Assembly: GCA_900318535.1 (NCBI GenBank)
Contig: ONKU01000014.1
Coordinates: 1-64,000 of the forward strand
Source: an uncultured Prevotellaceae bacterium
Lineage (GTDB): Bacteria > Bacteroidota > Bacteroidia > Bacteroidales > Muribaculaceae
DNA: 64,000 nucleotides
Direction: 5' to 3'
Of the stretch, positions 47,358 to 56,422 are shown piece after piece. The first letter of the stretch is position 1; every line of letters starts with the position of its first letter. Position numbers and translations under genes: made by a program. The notes beneath the pieces were generated by a model, which saw only the letters and a program-made list of their open reading frames with translations, was not told the DNA's origin and made no database searches.

Positions 47358-47930
47358 TTACAACAGGGCGCTCTCATCAATGAGGTTGTTGAGCATCGCA
47401 TAGACGGTGAGGCCAGCCACACTCTTGATTCCGGTCTTGTGGGTGATGTTCTTGCGGTGGCTGATGACGGTGTGGACGCTCACGTTGAGGGCATCGGCAA
47501 TCTCCTTGTTGGTCTTGCCCTGGGCGAGCTGCACGAGCACCGCGGTCTCACGCTTGGTCAACTCATAATTGCTCTTGACAGGCTCATCCTCGCCAGGAGC
47601 CACCTGGGCCAGCGTCTCGATGACCTCGGCGCGGCTGTCACGGATGTCCACTACGGCATCATACTGCTTGAGCTCATCCCGCTCCACATACTGATAGACC
47701 AATGCCACCAGAGCCATCGCATGCTCACCTTGCAAGTGTCTGACGTTGCTCAGCAGGGTCGGATTGATGAGCACAATGTCAGGACGGGCACTGAGTATGC
47801 GCTCTTCCAGGTGGTCGATATCCGATTCGGGTTCAAGCACTTTGAAACGGATCTGGCCGTCGAGGATGGCTTTCAGCCCCTCAACAATCACCTCCGAGGG
47901 TTCGACTATCAACAGGCGTCGCTTCATCAT
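47358..47930 (-). CDS. LuxR-type regulator with degenerate receiver domain
   Basis: A 190-residue DNA-binding regulator. The C-terminal helix-turn-helix is canonical (LTKRETAVLVQLAQGKTNKEI, ALNVSVHTVISHRKNITHKTG; quoted in part). The N-terminal domain has receiver topology, but the expected phosphorylated Asp is Asn56 (DIVLINPTLL) and the acidic pocket reads VEPSE, so phosphorylation in the usual way is unlikely. It overlaps the hemerythrin gene by 4 bases. Confidence 0.88.
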   Translation of the reverse strand: MMKRRLLIVEPSEVIVEGLKAILDGQIRFKVLEPESDIDHLEERILSARPDIVLINPTLLSNVRHLQGEHAMALVALVYQYVERDELKQYDAVVDIRDSRAEVIETLAQVAPGEDEPVKSNYELTKRETAVLVQLAQGKTNKEIADALNVSVHTVISHRKNITHKTGIKSVAGLTVYAMLNNLIDESALL

Positions 47931-48625
47931 TTCAGGATGGCATTTTCGAGGTGCTGAACCAGCGGCACCATGATTTTCTCCTCGATAAAGGTATGCTTCT
48001 TCAGATCCTCGCTCAACCGCAGGATATCATACACCACGTCTGTCACATTGTCGTCATCGACCTGAGGCGGCAGGTACTTGAAAACGATATTGAGCAGATC
48101 GTCCAGTTTGCCCTCGATGTCGCTGTGCGTGTGCACAAACTCGCCGATGCTGTAGGTCGTATCTTTCTTGCCTCCCATCAATGCCTCGATGTGGGGGAAC
48201 ACATCACGCTCCTCGTGGGCAAAATGCTCTACCACCTCACGCTTGTATTCCTTGAAGAAACTGATAAATACCTGCCCGATGCGGCCGTTCAGCTTCTGGG
48301 CAATGGCATCCAGGTGGCGCTCAATGTGGGGCAAGCGCTTATCGACATAGTACCTGTGGGATTTCTCCAGATAAGGTACGAGGCCAGCCATGTCGGTGCC
48401 CAGGATGGTTGCCGTCGAGGGCACGTAGTTGTTGAAAGTATAGACGTTGCAGATGAGCAGGAAGAAAGCCGTGTCCACCCCACTCTCCTCGCACACGTCG
48501 GCAATCGAGCGGTCGCCAAAGCCCAGAGAGATGCCCAGCCGTGTCAACAAGGTCAACAGCGACGGATGGGCGGTAATCAGGTCGCTCAGGCGGCTTTCAC
48601 TCGAGAATAGTCGTGATTTCATCAT
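47927..48625 (-). CDS. Hemerythrin-domain protein (RIC/YtfE-like)
   Basis: About 232 residues. An N-terminal segment (SRLSDLITAHPSLLTLLTRL) resembles the ScdA/YtfE leading domain; the main domain carries di-iron ligands in HRYYVDKRLPHIERH, HFAHEERDVFPHIE, HTHSDIEGKLDDL and FIEEKIMVP. Such proteins repair iron-sulfur clusters or sense oxygen and nitric oxide. The start is one of the adjacent ATGs at 48625 and 48622, because the promoter excludes the longer frame. It is coupled to the LuxR gene. Confidence 0.87.
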   Translation of the reverse strand: MMKSRLFSSESRLSDLITAHPSLLTLLTRLGISLGFGDRSIADVCEESGVDTAFFLLICNVYTFNNYVPSTATILGTDMAGLVPYLEKSHRYYVDKRLPHIERHLDAIAQKLNGRIGQVFISFFKEYKREVVEHFAHEERDVFPHIEALMGGKKDTTYSIGEFVHTHSDIEGKLDDLLNIVFKYLPPQVDDDNVTDVVYDILRLSEDLKKHTFIEEKIMVPLVQHLENAILK

Positions 48626-48661
48626 TACTTGGATTGCAATACTGTTTACTTTTATCGGCTG

Positions 48662-48693
48662 CAAATATAGCACATTTTAGCCAATGGAGCAAA
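48662..48693 (-). promoter_or_regulatory. Promoter of the hemerythrin-LuxR operon
   Basis: On the minus strand TTTG and TATATTTG are 20 bases apart, a consensus Bacteroidetes promoter. It sits between the stop of the LTA-synthase-like gene and the hemerythrin start. Confidence 0.75.
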
Positions 48694-48701
48694 TCGCCCT
48701 A

Positions 48702-50456
48702 TCACTGGGGCGAAAACCGCTGCACACGATCGAAAATGAGGAGGCGGCTGATGTCCCACGCCTTGCGTTGCTGTGGGGTGAGCGCCGTGCTGTCGCCGAT
48801 GACCGACATGTTGCGCGGCTGGATGGCACCAGCGACAGGATATCGCAGGATGCTGTGGCCGAGGCCCTTCCACGGATAGGCATTGGCACCCATCACGTCG
48901 AGCAGCGTGGGATAGACATCCACCTGGCCAATAACGGCATCGTACCGCAATGTGGTGTCGCAGCCCGCAATGATCAAGGGAATGCCCCAATCGTCGGGGA
49001 CCGCGTCATAGTCCGAGATTCCCATGACCCGATTACGGTAAAGCTGGGTGTGGTCGCTGACAATGGCCAGCACCGTGTTCCCTGCCAATTCATAACGATG
49101 CAAGTCGTTGATAAACACACCGATGCAGCTGTCGGTAAGGTGCACGCAGTTAAGGTAACCTCGAGCCTCGGCATTGAGGGTGTCGCTGGCTGTAATCCAT
49201 GAGGGTGGCAACTTGCCATCGGTGTAAGGCGCATGCATAGTCATGGTAACCATTTCAAGGAAAAACGGCTGATGTAAGGACGGCAACAGGCCTCCGGCAT
49301 AGTCCACGAGCGCCGCATCGTCGATATTGCCTTGACGCTTGAGTGCTACCGCCAAGTGCTCACGGTTGTAAAGGGTGTCAAAGCCGTAGGTGCGGGCCGT
49401 GACATTCTGATTCCAGTTGACGCCAGGCGTGCAGATGATCTCCCGGCAGTCATAGCCTGGCAGAGCCGCTGCCAAGGTGGGATATGGCCCGTCGCCATGA
49501 TGAACCGCCACCACGCCGTCACGCAGGGGCAGCAGGCCCGTGTTGTAGATGAAATGGGCATCGCTGGAGTGGCCATGGCTGGTCTGGAACAGGACATGCG
49601 GAGCATAAATCACACTATCGCCGGCCACCAGGCTGTTCATGACGGGAGTCACCTCACGACCGTCCACCTGCATGCCGATGGGCCATGTGTGCAACGACTC
49701 CACAATGATGAGCACCAGATTGCGACGGCCGTCAGCCGAATAGGGATTATCGGTGTAGTTGGGGCAATCGTCAGCGAGAAAACGGTCCACCATAGCGCGT
49801 TCTTCATCGGTCACCTTGTGGTTGTTGAACAAAGCCTGGTAGAGCGAAAACGCCCCATAAGGGATCATACCGTTTTGAGCGAAGTAGCCACGGTTGCTGA
49901 AGTTGTGCAGGAAGCGTTTCTCATAATTCTCGCCCTTGACAAGATATCCTGCTAAAGACAATAACAGACAGCCTGCCAGCGACAGCAGGAAAGGCCTGAT
50001 CCGTTCACCACCCTCCCGCATGCGCCGTCCCAGCAGGCAAACAACCACCAGCAGCAAATATGGCACCAAAATGAGCAAATCCTGCCACCGCAGCAACGAG
50101 AGCGTTGTAGCTGCCAGGGTGGAATTGACGTTCTGGGTAAGAGTCAGGCTCTGCCAAGGCATCAGGTCGTCATAGGCGCGGCAATAACACACCTGCATCA
50201 GGCACCAGACGGTGAGCAAAGTCAATGGTATCCACACCAGCCAACGCCAGCGGCGTCGCAGCAGCCAATAGGGAGCCAAAAGCAGCAAAGCATTGGCCAG
50301 CGAGATGGCGACAACGTGCCAGTTGTGAAATAACTGGCCCAAGCCGCCCAGTTGCGTGTCAAGCGCCACCATGAAGCATTGCCAGGCAACGACAAGCACG
50401 CACAACACATAAAACATTGTGCCCCAGCGCTCGATATGCCCTGATGCCCGACTCAC
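48702..50456 (-). CDS. LTA-synthase-like membrane sulfatase-fold protein
   Basis: A 584-residue inner-membrane protein with five N-terminal transmembrane helices and a C-terminal periplasmic alkaline-phosphatase/sulfatase fold. Seen: LVLIIVESLHTWPIG (metal Glu), the nucleophile Thr or Ser region FQTSHGHSSDAHF, and AIVSDHTQLYRN (SDH metal ligands). In Gram-negatives this family transfers phosphoglycerol or phosphoethanolamine to glycans or lipids. The start is a GTG three bases after the UmuD-like stop. Confidence 0.82.
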   Translation of the reverse strand: MSRASGHIERWGTMFYVLCVLVVAWQCFMVALDTQLGGLGQLFHNWHVVAISLANALLLLAPYWLLRRRWRWLVWIPLTLLTVWCLMQVCYCRAYDDLMPWQSLTLTQNVNSTLAATTLSLLRWQDLLILVPYLLLVVVCLLGRRMREGGERIRPFLLSLAGCLLLSLAGYLVKGENYEKRFLHNFSNRGYFAQNGMIPYGAFSLYQALFNNHKVTDEERAMVDRFLADDCPNYTDNPYSADGRRNLVLIIVESLHTWPIGMQVDGREVTPVMNSLVAGDSVIYAPHVLFQTSHGHSSDAHFIYNTGLLPLRDGVVAVHHGDGPYPTLAAALPGYDCREIICTPGVNWNQNVTARTYGFDTLYNREHLAVALKRQGNIDDAALVDYAGGLLPSLHQPFFLEMVTMTMHAPYTDGKLPPSWITASDTLNAEARGYLNCVHLTDSCIGVFINDLHRYELAGNTVLAIVSDHTQLYRNRVMGISDYDAVPDDWGIPLIIAGCDTTLRYDAVIGQVDVYPTLLDVMGANAYPWKGLGHSILRYPVAGAIQPRNMSVIGDSTALTPQQRKAWDISRLLIFDRVQRFSPQ

Positions 50457-50458
50457 CG

Positions 50459-50887
50459 CTACAGTCTCTTAATGATGTGGGATACGATGCCCCACACCTG
50501 GAAATTGCTGTCCTCGCTCACTTTGAGCTCGGGAAACGAGGCATTGGCAGGAGTGAGGTAGATGCCGTCGGCACGCACGCTCAGCCTTTTAACTGTGAAA
50601 TCGCCATCGATGAAACACACGGCAATATTGCCGTCATGAGGATTGAGCGAACGGTCGATGATGAGCAGGTCGCCCTCGTTGATACCGGCATCCACCATCG
50701 AATCACCGATGACACGGGCACAGAAGGTGGCCGCGGGATTGGTGATCAAGGCACGGTTCAAGTCGATGGTGTCAGCATATTCGCCCTGGGCAGGGCTAGG
50801 GAAACCCGCCTGAACACGTCCTTCAAAGAATTGCAGACCAGACATTTTCTCGCCTGGTTGCAGCTGTGATATCTTGATTTCGTCCAT
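50459..50887 (-). CDS. umuD: UmuD-like S24 autoprotease
   Basis: A 142-residue LexA-fold protein without a DNA-binding domain, as in UmuD. The predicted self-cleavage bond is Ala27-Gly28 (GRVQAGFPSPA), the catalytic pair is Ser63 (GDSMVDAG) and Lys100 (FTVKRLS). In E. coli the cleaved form joins UmuC to make DNA polymerase V. No umuC follows here; the next gene is the LTA-synthase-like one, and the preceding gene is an MBL hydrolase. Confidence 0.88.
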   Translation of the reverse strand: MDEIKISQLQPGEKMSGLQFFEGRVQAGFPSPAQGEYADTIDLNRALITNPAATFCARVIGDSMVDAGINEGDLLIIDRSLNPHDGNIAVCFIDGDFTVKRLSVRADGIYLTPANASFPELKVSEDSNFQVWGIVSHIIKRL

Positions 50888-50890
50888 CAG

Positions 50891-51667
50891 CTACACCTTT
50901 ACAATCAGTCCGTCATAAGCCAGTTCCACACCTTGAGGCAGCAACCTCGGGGAATCGGCATGCAATCCCATGCGGTCACTCATGTGGATGAGCAACGTGC
51001 GACCCGGCTTGACACGTTCCACGATAGCGAGTGTCTCGTCCAGGCACATGTGTGACATGTGTTCGCCCACGCGCAACGAGTTGATGACCAGCAACGGAAT
51101 GCCCTTGAGACTGTCCACCACCTCGTCGTCAATGGTCTTGGCATCGGTGATATAGGCCAGCGGACCGATGCGGAAGCCCAAAATAGGCAACTTGTAGTGC
51201 ATCACGGGGATGGGCTCGACACGCACACCCTCGACCAGGAACGGCGTGTCGTCATCAATGACATGGACATCAAACTGAGGCACACCCGGGTAAGGATTCT
51301 CGGCAAAACAATAGGGAATGCGCTTGTGCAGATTCATCACCACATCGGCTCGGGCATACAGCGGCATGGGACGCTCAAAGCAATAGGCCCGCAGGTCGTC
51401 GAGTCCCGCAACGTGGTCAAAATGGATGTGGGTCAAGAGCACCGCATCCAGGTTGTCGTCACTGGCCCGCAGCATCTGAGTGCGGAAGTCGGGGCCGCAG
51501 TCGATGAGAATTCTAGCACCCTGATAACGCACGATGGCCGACGTGCGCAAGCGTTTGTCTCGCGAATCGTCGCTCATACACACGGGACAATGGCAACGCA
51601 ACATGGGCACACCTGTCGAAGTACCCGTTCCCAGAAATTCTATTTCAAGCGTGGTAGGTTCCATCAT
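50891..51667 (-). CDS. MBL-fold metallohydrolase, PhnP-like
   Basis: A 258-residue metallo-beta-lactamase-fold enzyme. FLGTGTSTGVPMLRCHCPVC shows the leading cysteine pattern of PhnP-like phosphodiesterases; THIHFDHVAGLDDLRAY is the HxHxDH metal site; further histidines are in VMHYKLP and LIHMSDRMG. It probably cleaves cyclic phosphodiesters. It overlaps the upstream lipoprotein gene by 4 bases (ATGA). Confidence 0.87.
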   Translation of the reverse strand: MMEPTTLEIEFLGTGTSTGVPMLRCHCPVCMSDDSRDKRLRTSAIVRYQGARILIDCGPDFRTQMLRASDDNLDAVLLTHIHFDHVAGLDDLRAYCFERPMPLYARADVVMNLHKRIPYCFAENPYPGVPQFDVHVIDDDTPFLVEGVRVEPIPVMHYKLPILGFRIGPLAYITDAKTIDDEVVDSLKGIPLLVINSLRVGEHMSHMCLDETLAIVERVKPGRTLLIHMSDRMGLHADSPRLLPQGVELAYDGLIVKV

Positions 51668-52602
51668 TTCCTGAATTGACTCAGGAGCCCATCAACAAAA
51701 TACAGGTAGGCTCCACCGTCGTAATACCAATATTCCCTCATTCCCGCCTGGTCGGGACGCTCGCTGATGCTCTTGGGGTTGCCAAGCGCCAATCGGCATT
51801 CATCTTTAGTCATGCCCACGACGACTTTGCCATGAGTGATCATGTCCCAGTTGGCGTCGTTGATGGTTGGATAAGACTGCCGTGGGTCTGCCGCCGAGAA
51901 GAGTGCGTCAAAATCCCGTCCATGCATGGTTGAAGTATTATTGTTCATCCACACCATCGCTTTCTCGCCAGTATCGGCTGCCGTGAACAACACCCGCAGG
52001 GGTAACACAGCATTTCCAGGCAAGATGCTGTCGATGTGCACATTGATGAAGTGGCGGCCATCCTTCATCTGCTCGGTTTGGCGGTCATACCAAATTGGCG
52101 TGTGGATATAGAAATCTTTCCCAACCAACTGCTGCGCTACATGGTCCACCATATCCAAGTCGATAAGCATGGGCAAGGTGAAACCCGGACGACGGGCCTC
52201 CTCGAAATTTCCTCCACGGTAGTGATACATTTCACCGGTTTGGCTATCCTCCAAATCAATATAGATCCGGCGGCTATCGAACGTGCCGCTCGCCGCCCAC
52301 CCTTGGTAAATGAGCGTGCGGCCAGCCAGATGCAGGGTATCCTTGTCATAGCCATCGGTTTCGGCAAGCATCTGCGTCACCCTGTCATCGGCCACCCAGA
52401 AGCGCTTACCGATTTTCCATGCCGTAAGCGAGTCAATGTAGGCTTCTAGAGTCACGGCAGGCTGGCGCGAGTCAATCTGGTCCATGACCCGCCGCACGTC
52501 CTTGTCGGTCACATGCTCGGTCACTTCGATACCCGTGCCACAAGCCGCCAGCATCAAGCATGCCGCCACAGCAACCGCGATGTCCCGAATCATTCGCAAC
52601 AT
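51664..52602 (-). CDS. Lipoprotein with SmpA/OmlA-like C-terminus
   Basis: A 312-residue exported lipoprotein (lipobox MLAACG). Most of it is unfamiliar; the last about 60 residues (ITHGKVVVGMTKDECRLALG, NPKSIS, YWYYDGGAYLYFVDG) look like the BamE/SmpA-type fold that recognises outer-membrane assembly partners. Translationally coupled to the MBL gene downstream. Function unknown. Confidence 0.75.
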   Translation of the reverse strand: MLRMIRDIAVAVAACLMLAACGTGIEVTEHVTDKDVRRVMDQIDSRQPAVTLEAYIDSLTAWKIGKRFWVADDRVTQMLAETDGYDKDTLHLAGRTLIYQGWAASGTFDSRRIYIDLEDSQTGEMYHYRGGNFEEARRPGFTLPMLIDLDMVDHVAQQLVGKDFYIHTPIWYDRQTEQMKDGRHFINVHIDSILPGNAVLPLRVLFTAADTGEKAMVWMNNNTSTMHGRDFDALFSAADPRQSYPTINDANWDMITHGKVVVGMTKDECRLALGNPKSISERPDQAGMREYWYYDGGAYLYFVDGLLSQFRK

Positions 52603-52613
52603 GCGATACTGTG

Positions 52614-53027
52614 TTATTTCTTCTTCTGCTGCTCCTCGACCTTCAACAGGGAATCAATCGATGCAGTCACGGCCTGGATATCGACATCGCCGTTCATGAC
52701 ATCCTGCGTCACCTCTTTGACAGCTTCTTCGCGGTCAACGCCGCTTTCCACTTTAATCTTTGTCAGGAAAGGCGTATTGCGCTGGCGCGACTCCCTGAGG
52801 GCTTCACGAAAGTCGGCAATAGCTGCCGAATCGTTCAATGCCATAATTTCTTGTTCGGCCTCACGGATTGCCTTGTCGACAGCAAGAGCAGCATCTTTGT
52901 CCTGCTTCTCTACAGCCTGATCGAGCTGGGCAGCCATTTCCTTGCCCCTTTTGGCATAATCACTTTCGGTACATCCTACTAGAGTCAGAGCTGCAACAGC
53001 AGCTACCAGAATAAAAAATCTTTTCAT
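52614..53027 (-). CDS. Helical lipoprotein of unknown function
   Basis: A 137-residue exported lipoprotein (lipobox LTLVGC). The mature part is highly charged and predicted helical (KEMAAQLDQAVEKQDKDAAL, REAEQEIMALND), ending in a Lys-rich tail. No family recognised. It lies 11 bases upstream of the next lipoprotein gene. Confidence 0.72.
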   Translation of the reverse strand: MKRFFILVAAVAALTLVGCTESDYAKRGKEMAAQLDQAVEKQDKDAALAVDKAIREAEQEIMALNDSAAIADFREALRESRQRNTPFLTKIKVESGVDREEAVKEVTQDVMNGDVDIQAVTASIDSLLKVEEQQKKK

Positions 53028-53067
53028 TGTTATATTGTGTTTAATTTACTAATTATCAAATATTTAA

Positions 53068-53325
53068 CTAATCCTTCATGTCTAATGCCTGTCGCAAGCC
53101 GTTGGCCAGCTGGTCGGGGCACGAAGTGTTCTTGTAGCCGCAACGGATGCCCTGCAGCTTGGCGATGGCATCAGCAGCCTTCATGCCGCGCAACAGCACC
53201 GAAATGCCCTGCAGATTGCCATGGCAACCGCCCGTAAACTGAACGTCACGGATTACGCCTTGCTCGTCCAGTTCAAAATCAATCTGGGATGAACACGTTC
53301 CTTGGGTATAATAAGTGTATTTCAT
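53068..53325 (-). CDS. TSCPD-domain protein (TIGR03905-like)
   Basis: An 85-residue protein with the motif CHGNLQGISVLLRGM and the name-giving tail NTSCPDQLANGL. The same domain occurs at the end of class II ribonucleotide reductases such as the nrdJ product of this window. Four cysteines (CSSQ, GGC, IRCG, TSC) suggest metal binding. The role of stand-alone members is not established. Confidence 0.88.
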   Translation of the reverse strand: MKYTYYTQGTCSSQIDFELDEQGVIRDVQFTGGCHGNLQGISVLLRGMKAADAIAKLQGIRCGYKNTSCPDQLANGLRQALDMKD

Positions 53326-53342
53326 TTTCTAAAATGGGTGTC

Positions 53343-54020
53343 TTACTTCCGTATCAAATCGACCAACCGCTGCTGGTCAAGGATATGCAATTCATTACTG
53401 TCATAGTCCAGGATCTCCTCGTCTGACAGTTTGTCAAGCGAAGCGATGAGCGTCGTGCGCTGCGTGCCCAACAGGGCGCACAGGTCCTTCTGCTTGAAGC
53501 GCAACGTCACATCGGTAGCACCCGTGATAGACAACGCATCCACCAGCATGGCCAAGCGTTCCATGATAGAGCCGTCCCTGGTGGCCAAGATGGAAGACAT
53601 ACTGCGCTGACTGCCTGATGACAGGTAATTCAGGATATTGAACAGGAAGACCTTATCGGCTCCAAGCATCTTGATATAGTCACTCTTGCGCAACTGCAGG
53701 ATGCCGCACGACCCGTCGGCATAAGCATGATAGGGATAGGTCGTTTCCCGGCCGAAAAGATACTCCGCAGCCAGCACATGCGGCATTGCCAAGGTCTGCA
53801 ACAACGACACACGCAGGTGGTCACAGGGAGTTTCCAGCCTGACGCGCCCCGAAACGATGAACCTCATGTGGGTGCATGGGTCACCAGCAGCAAAAATCTG
53901 CTCCCCATTACGGAACTTGAGGAAATGAAACGGCAGTTTCTCGACAAGTGCCGTGATTTTATCGGTGCTCACGCCCTGAAAGAGCGGTAACTGCATCAAT
54001 TGCTGGTACATACTGTTCAT
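53343..54020 (-). CDS. Crp/Fnr-family transcription regulator
   Basis: A 225-residue regulator: a cyclic-nucleotide-binding-type beta barrel (NGEQIFAAGDPCTHMRFIVSG), a long dimer helix, and a C-terminal winged helix (LRFKQKDLCALLGTQRTTLI). There is no N-terminal cysteine cluster as in Fnr. The ligand and targets are unknown; it sits just downstream of hisS on the same strand. Confidence 0.88.
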   Translation of the reverse strand: MNSMYQQLMQLPLFQGVSTDKITALVEKLPFHFLKFRNGEQIFAAGDPCTHMRFIVSGRVRLETPCDHLRVSLLQTLAMPHVLAAEYLFGRETTYPYHAYADGSCGILQLRKSDYIKMLGADKVFLFNILNYLSSGSQRSMSSILATRDGSIMERLAMLVDALSITGATDVTLRFKQKDLCALLGTQRTTLIASLDKLSDEEILDYDSNELHILDQQRLVDLIRK

Positions 54021-54042
54021 AATTCCGGAAATCTGAATCGAA

Positions 54043-55407
54043 TCACTTTCCCAAATGCTCGATGACCTGTTCGACAGTCAACGACTGCTGTTCACCGGTG
54101 ACCATGTTCTTGAGCGCAATCGTGCCGTTCTGCACCTCGTCTGCTCCGACTATGGCCACATAGGGAATCTGGCGGTCGTTGGCGTAATTCATCTGTTTCT
54201 TCATCTTGGCGCTGTCGGGATACAATTCTGCGCTGATGCCTGCACGGCGCAATGCCATGATGTGCTTCAACGAAGTAGCCGCCTCCAGGTCGCCAAAGTT
54301 GACGAACATCACGCGAGCCGTTGCCATGGTGTCGGCAGGATAGAGGTCGAGAGCATTCAGTACATCATAGATGCGGTCGGCACCAAAGCTGATGCCCACA
54401 CCCGACAAGCCGGGCATGCCGAATACGCCCGTCAGATTATCATAGCGTCCACCACCCGTAATGCTGCCAATGGCAACATCCAGGGCCTTGACTTCGAGAA
54501 TGGTGCCCGTGTAATAGTTCAAGCCACGCGCCAGCGACACATCGAGTTCCACGTGGGCACGAGTGCCCAAGGCAGCAACCTGGGTGAGCACATAGCGCAT
54601 CTCCTCGATGCCCTTCATGCCCACTTCGCTGCTTGCCAGCATTCCTGCCAGCGCGGCCAGTCGTTCCTCGTTGGTACCATCAAGTGCCAGCAAGGGCTGC
54701 AAGGTGGCAATTGCCTCATCGCTCAAGCCTTTCTCCTTCAACTCGGCATTGACGTTATCGATGCCGATCTTGTCGAGCTTGTCGATGGCGACGGTGATAT
54801 CAATAATTTTGTCGGCAGCACCGATGACCTCGGCAATACCGCTCAGGATCTTGCGATTGTTCAGCTTGATGGCGACATTGATGTTGAAACGGTTGAACAC
54901 CTCATCGATCATCGTCACCAGTTCCACTTCGTTCCACAGCGAGTCGCTGCCCACGATGTCGGCATCACACTGGTAGAACTCACGGTAACGGCCCTTCTGC
55001 GGACGGTCGGCACGCCACACAGGCTGCACCTGGTAACGCTTAAAAGGCATCTGCACGTCGTTGCGGTGCTGCACGACATAGCGTGCAAAGGGCACCGTCA
55101 AGTCGTAACGCAGACCCTTCTCGCTGATCTTGGTAGTCAAGTGCAGCGAGTCATGTGCCGCCAGCAGGTCGTCGGGGGCATCCTTGAGATAGTCACCGCT
55201 GTTCAGGATCTTGAACAACAGTTTGTCACCTTCCTCGCCATACTTGCCCATCAGTGTGGACAGGTTCTCGATAGCGGGTGTTTCAATCTGCTGGAATCCG
55301 TACAGCAGGAAGACGTCTTTGATGGTGTTAAAAATATAGTTGCGGCGCGCCATCTCGATGGGTGAGAAGTCGCGCGTCCCCTTGGGGATAGATGGTTTTT
55401 GTGCCAT
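54043..55407 (-). CDS. hisS: Histidyl-tRNA synthetase
   Basis: Charges tRNA-His. Class II synthetase with motif 1 region, motif 2 in [12 protein letters not shown], the histidine-specific [13 protein letters not shown], and [16 protein letters not shown]-terminal anticodon-binding domain ends the 454-residue protein. Six 7-base repeat units directly abut its start codon. Confidence 0.97.
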   Translation of the reverse strand: MAQKPSIPKGTRDFSPIEMARRNYIFNTIKDVFLLYGFQQIETPAIENLSTLMGKYGEEGDKLLFKILNSGDYLKDAPDDLLAAHDSLHLTTKISEKGLRYDLTVPFARYVVQHRNDVQMPFKRYQVQPVWRADRPQKGRYREFYQCDADIVGSDSLWNEVELVTMIDEVFNRFNINVAIKLNNRKILSGIAEVIGAADKIIDITVAIDKLDKIGIDNVNAELKEKGLSDEAIATLQPLLALDGTNEERLAALAGMLASSEVGMKGIEEMRYVLTQVAALGTRAHVELDVSLARGLNYYTGTILEVKALDVAIGSITGGGRYDNLTGVFGMPGLSGVGISFGADRIYDVLNALDLYPADTMATARVMFVNFGDLEAATSLKHIMALRRAGISAELYPDSAKMKKQMNYANDRQIPYVAIVGADEVQNGTIALKNMVTGEQQSLTVEQVIEHLGK

Positions 55408-55449
55408 TTAGATTATTTGTTTCTAGTCTTTGGTTTCAAGTTGTTAGTT
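55408..55449 (-). repeat. Heptamer-period leader of hisS
   Basis: Six 7-base units on the plus strand directly after the complement of the start codon: TTAGATT, ATTTGTT, TCTAGTC, TTTGGTT, TCAAGTT, GTTAGTT. Divergence between units is high but the period is exact. Confidence 0.7.
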
Positions 55450-55457
55450 TTCATTGA

Positions 55458-56138
55458 TCAGCGACGGCGGCCTCCTAAGAAAATGGCAGCGTAATATAAT
55501 AATGTAGCGAGTGAACCGATGGCTGCTACCACATAGGTATAGGCAGCGGCATGCAAGGCGTCCTTGGCATAGCCCAACTGCTCACCGCCAACGATTCCCG
55601 AGCCCTCGAGCCACTTGATGGCACGACGGCTGGCATCCACCTCGACAGGCAGCGTCACAAAGCTGAATGCAACCGTTGCAGCAAACATGGCAAGTGCAAT
55701 ATACAAGGGCAATGCGGTCATTTCATACACGGCAATGCCGGCAAGCAGCAGCCACTGCACCGTTTTGGAAGCAAACGACACGATAGGAACCATCTTGGTG
55801 CGCAACTGCAGCATGCTGTAGCCCACCTTATGCTGAACGGCATGGCCGCACTCGTGAGCAGCCACTGCGGCAGCAGCGATGCTGTTGGTGCCATAGACGG
55901 GCTCACTCAGGTTCACCGTCCTGTTGGCAGGGTTGAAGTGGTCGGTCAACTGACCGCTCACACTGGTCACCTGCACGTCGCCGCAGCCGTTCTGCTGCAG
56001 CATCGCGATGGCAACGTCACGTCCAGCCATGGGCACGCCCAATGGAACTTTACTATACTTCGCAAACTTTGACTTGAGGGAGTTCTGAACAATCAAGCTC
56101 AGGATAAAAATACCTCCCATTAAAATATACACAAACAT
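55458..56138 (-). CDS. Zinc membrane metalloprotease, YugP-like
   Basis: A 226-residue membrane protein with the zinc site AAHECGHAVQH, a third ligand probably in LPVEVDASRRA, and four hydrophobic segments. The N-terminal GVPMAGRDVAIAML and VSGQLTDHFNPANRTVNLSE are typical of the YugP-type family. Its substrate is unknown. An imperfect heptamer repeat (56149-56171) precedes the start. Confidence 0.88.
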   Translation of the reverse strand: MFVYILMGGIFILSLIVQNSLKSKFAKYSKVPLGVPMAGRDVAIAMLQQNGCGDVQVTSVSGQLTDHFNPANRTVNLSEPVYGTNSIAAAAVAAHECGHAVQHKVGYSMLQLRTKMVPIVSFASKTVQWLLLAGIAVYEMTALPLYIALAMFAATVAFSFVTLPVEVDASRRAIKWLEGSGIVGGEQLGYAKDALHAAAYTYVVAAIGSLATLLYYAAIFLGGRRR

Positions 56139-56339
56139 GCTGTAAGTATTTAGTTGTTAGTTTTTTTAGTTGTCAGACGCTTAAAAACATTTTTTTGCTG
56201 GCAGCGACCAGTTTGGCACGAAAATTGTAGCAAAAGGCGCTGGACCAGATTACGCACCGCAAAGGTAAAGTTTTTTGGTCGCAAAACCGCCCAAAAGGAC
56301 AATAAAAGTGCTAAAAAATGAAAATTGGGAGCAAAAAAA

Positions 56340-56370
56340 TTTGCCAATTCAAAAATAGCCGTTACATTTG
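56340..56370 (+). promoter_or_regulatory. Strong promoter of the Ala-rich lipoprotein
   Basis: TTTG (56340-56343) and TACATTTG (56363-56370) are exactly 19 bases apart. The following leader is about 45 bases of AT-rich sequence. The rest of the gap back to 56139 is AT-rich with no gene. Confidence 0.75.
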
Positions 56371-56422
56371 CGGCGTTGATTCGTTTTATTATTAATCATT
56401 TATTTATTTAAGTTGTTTTATT

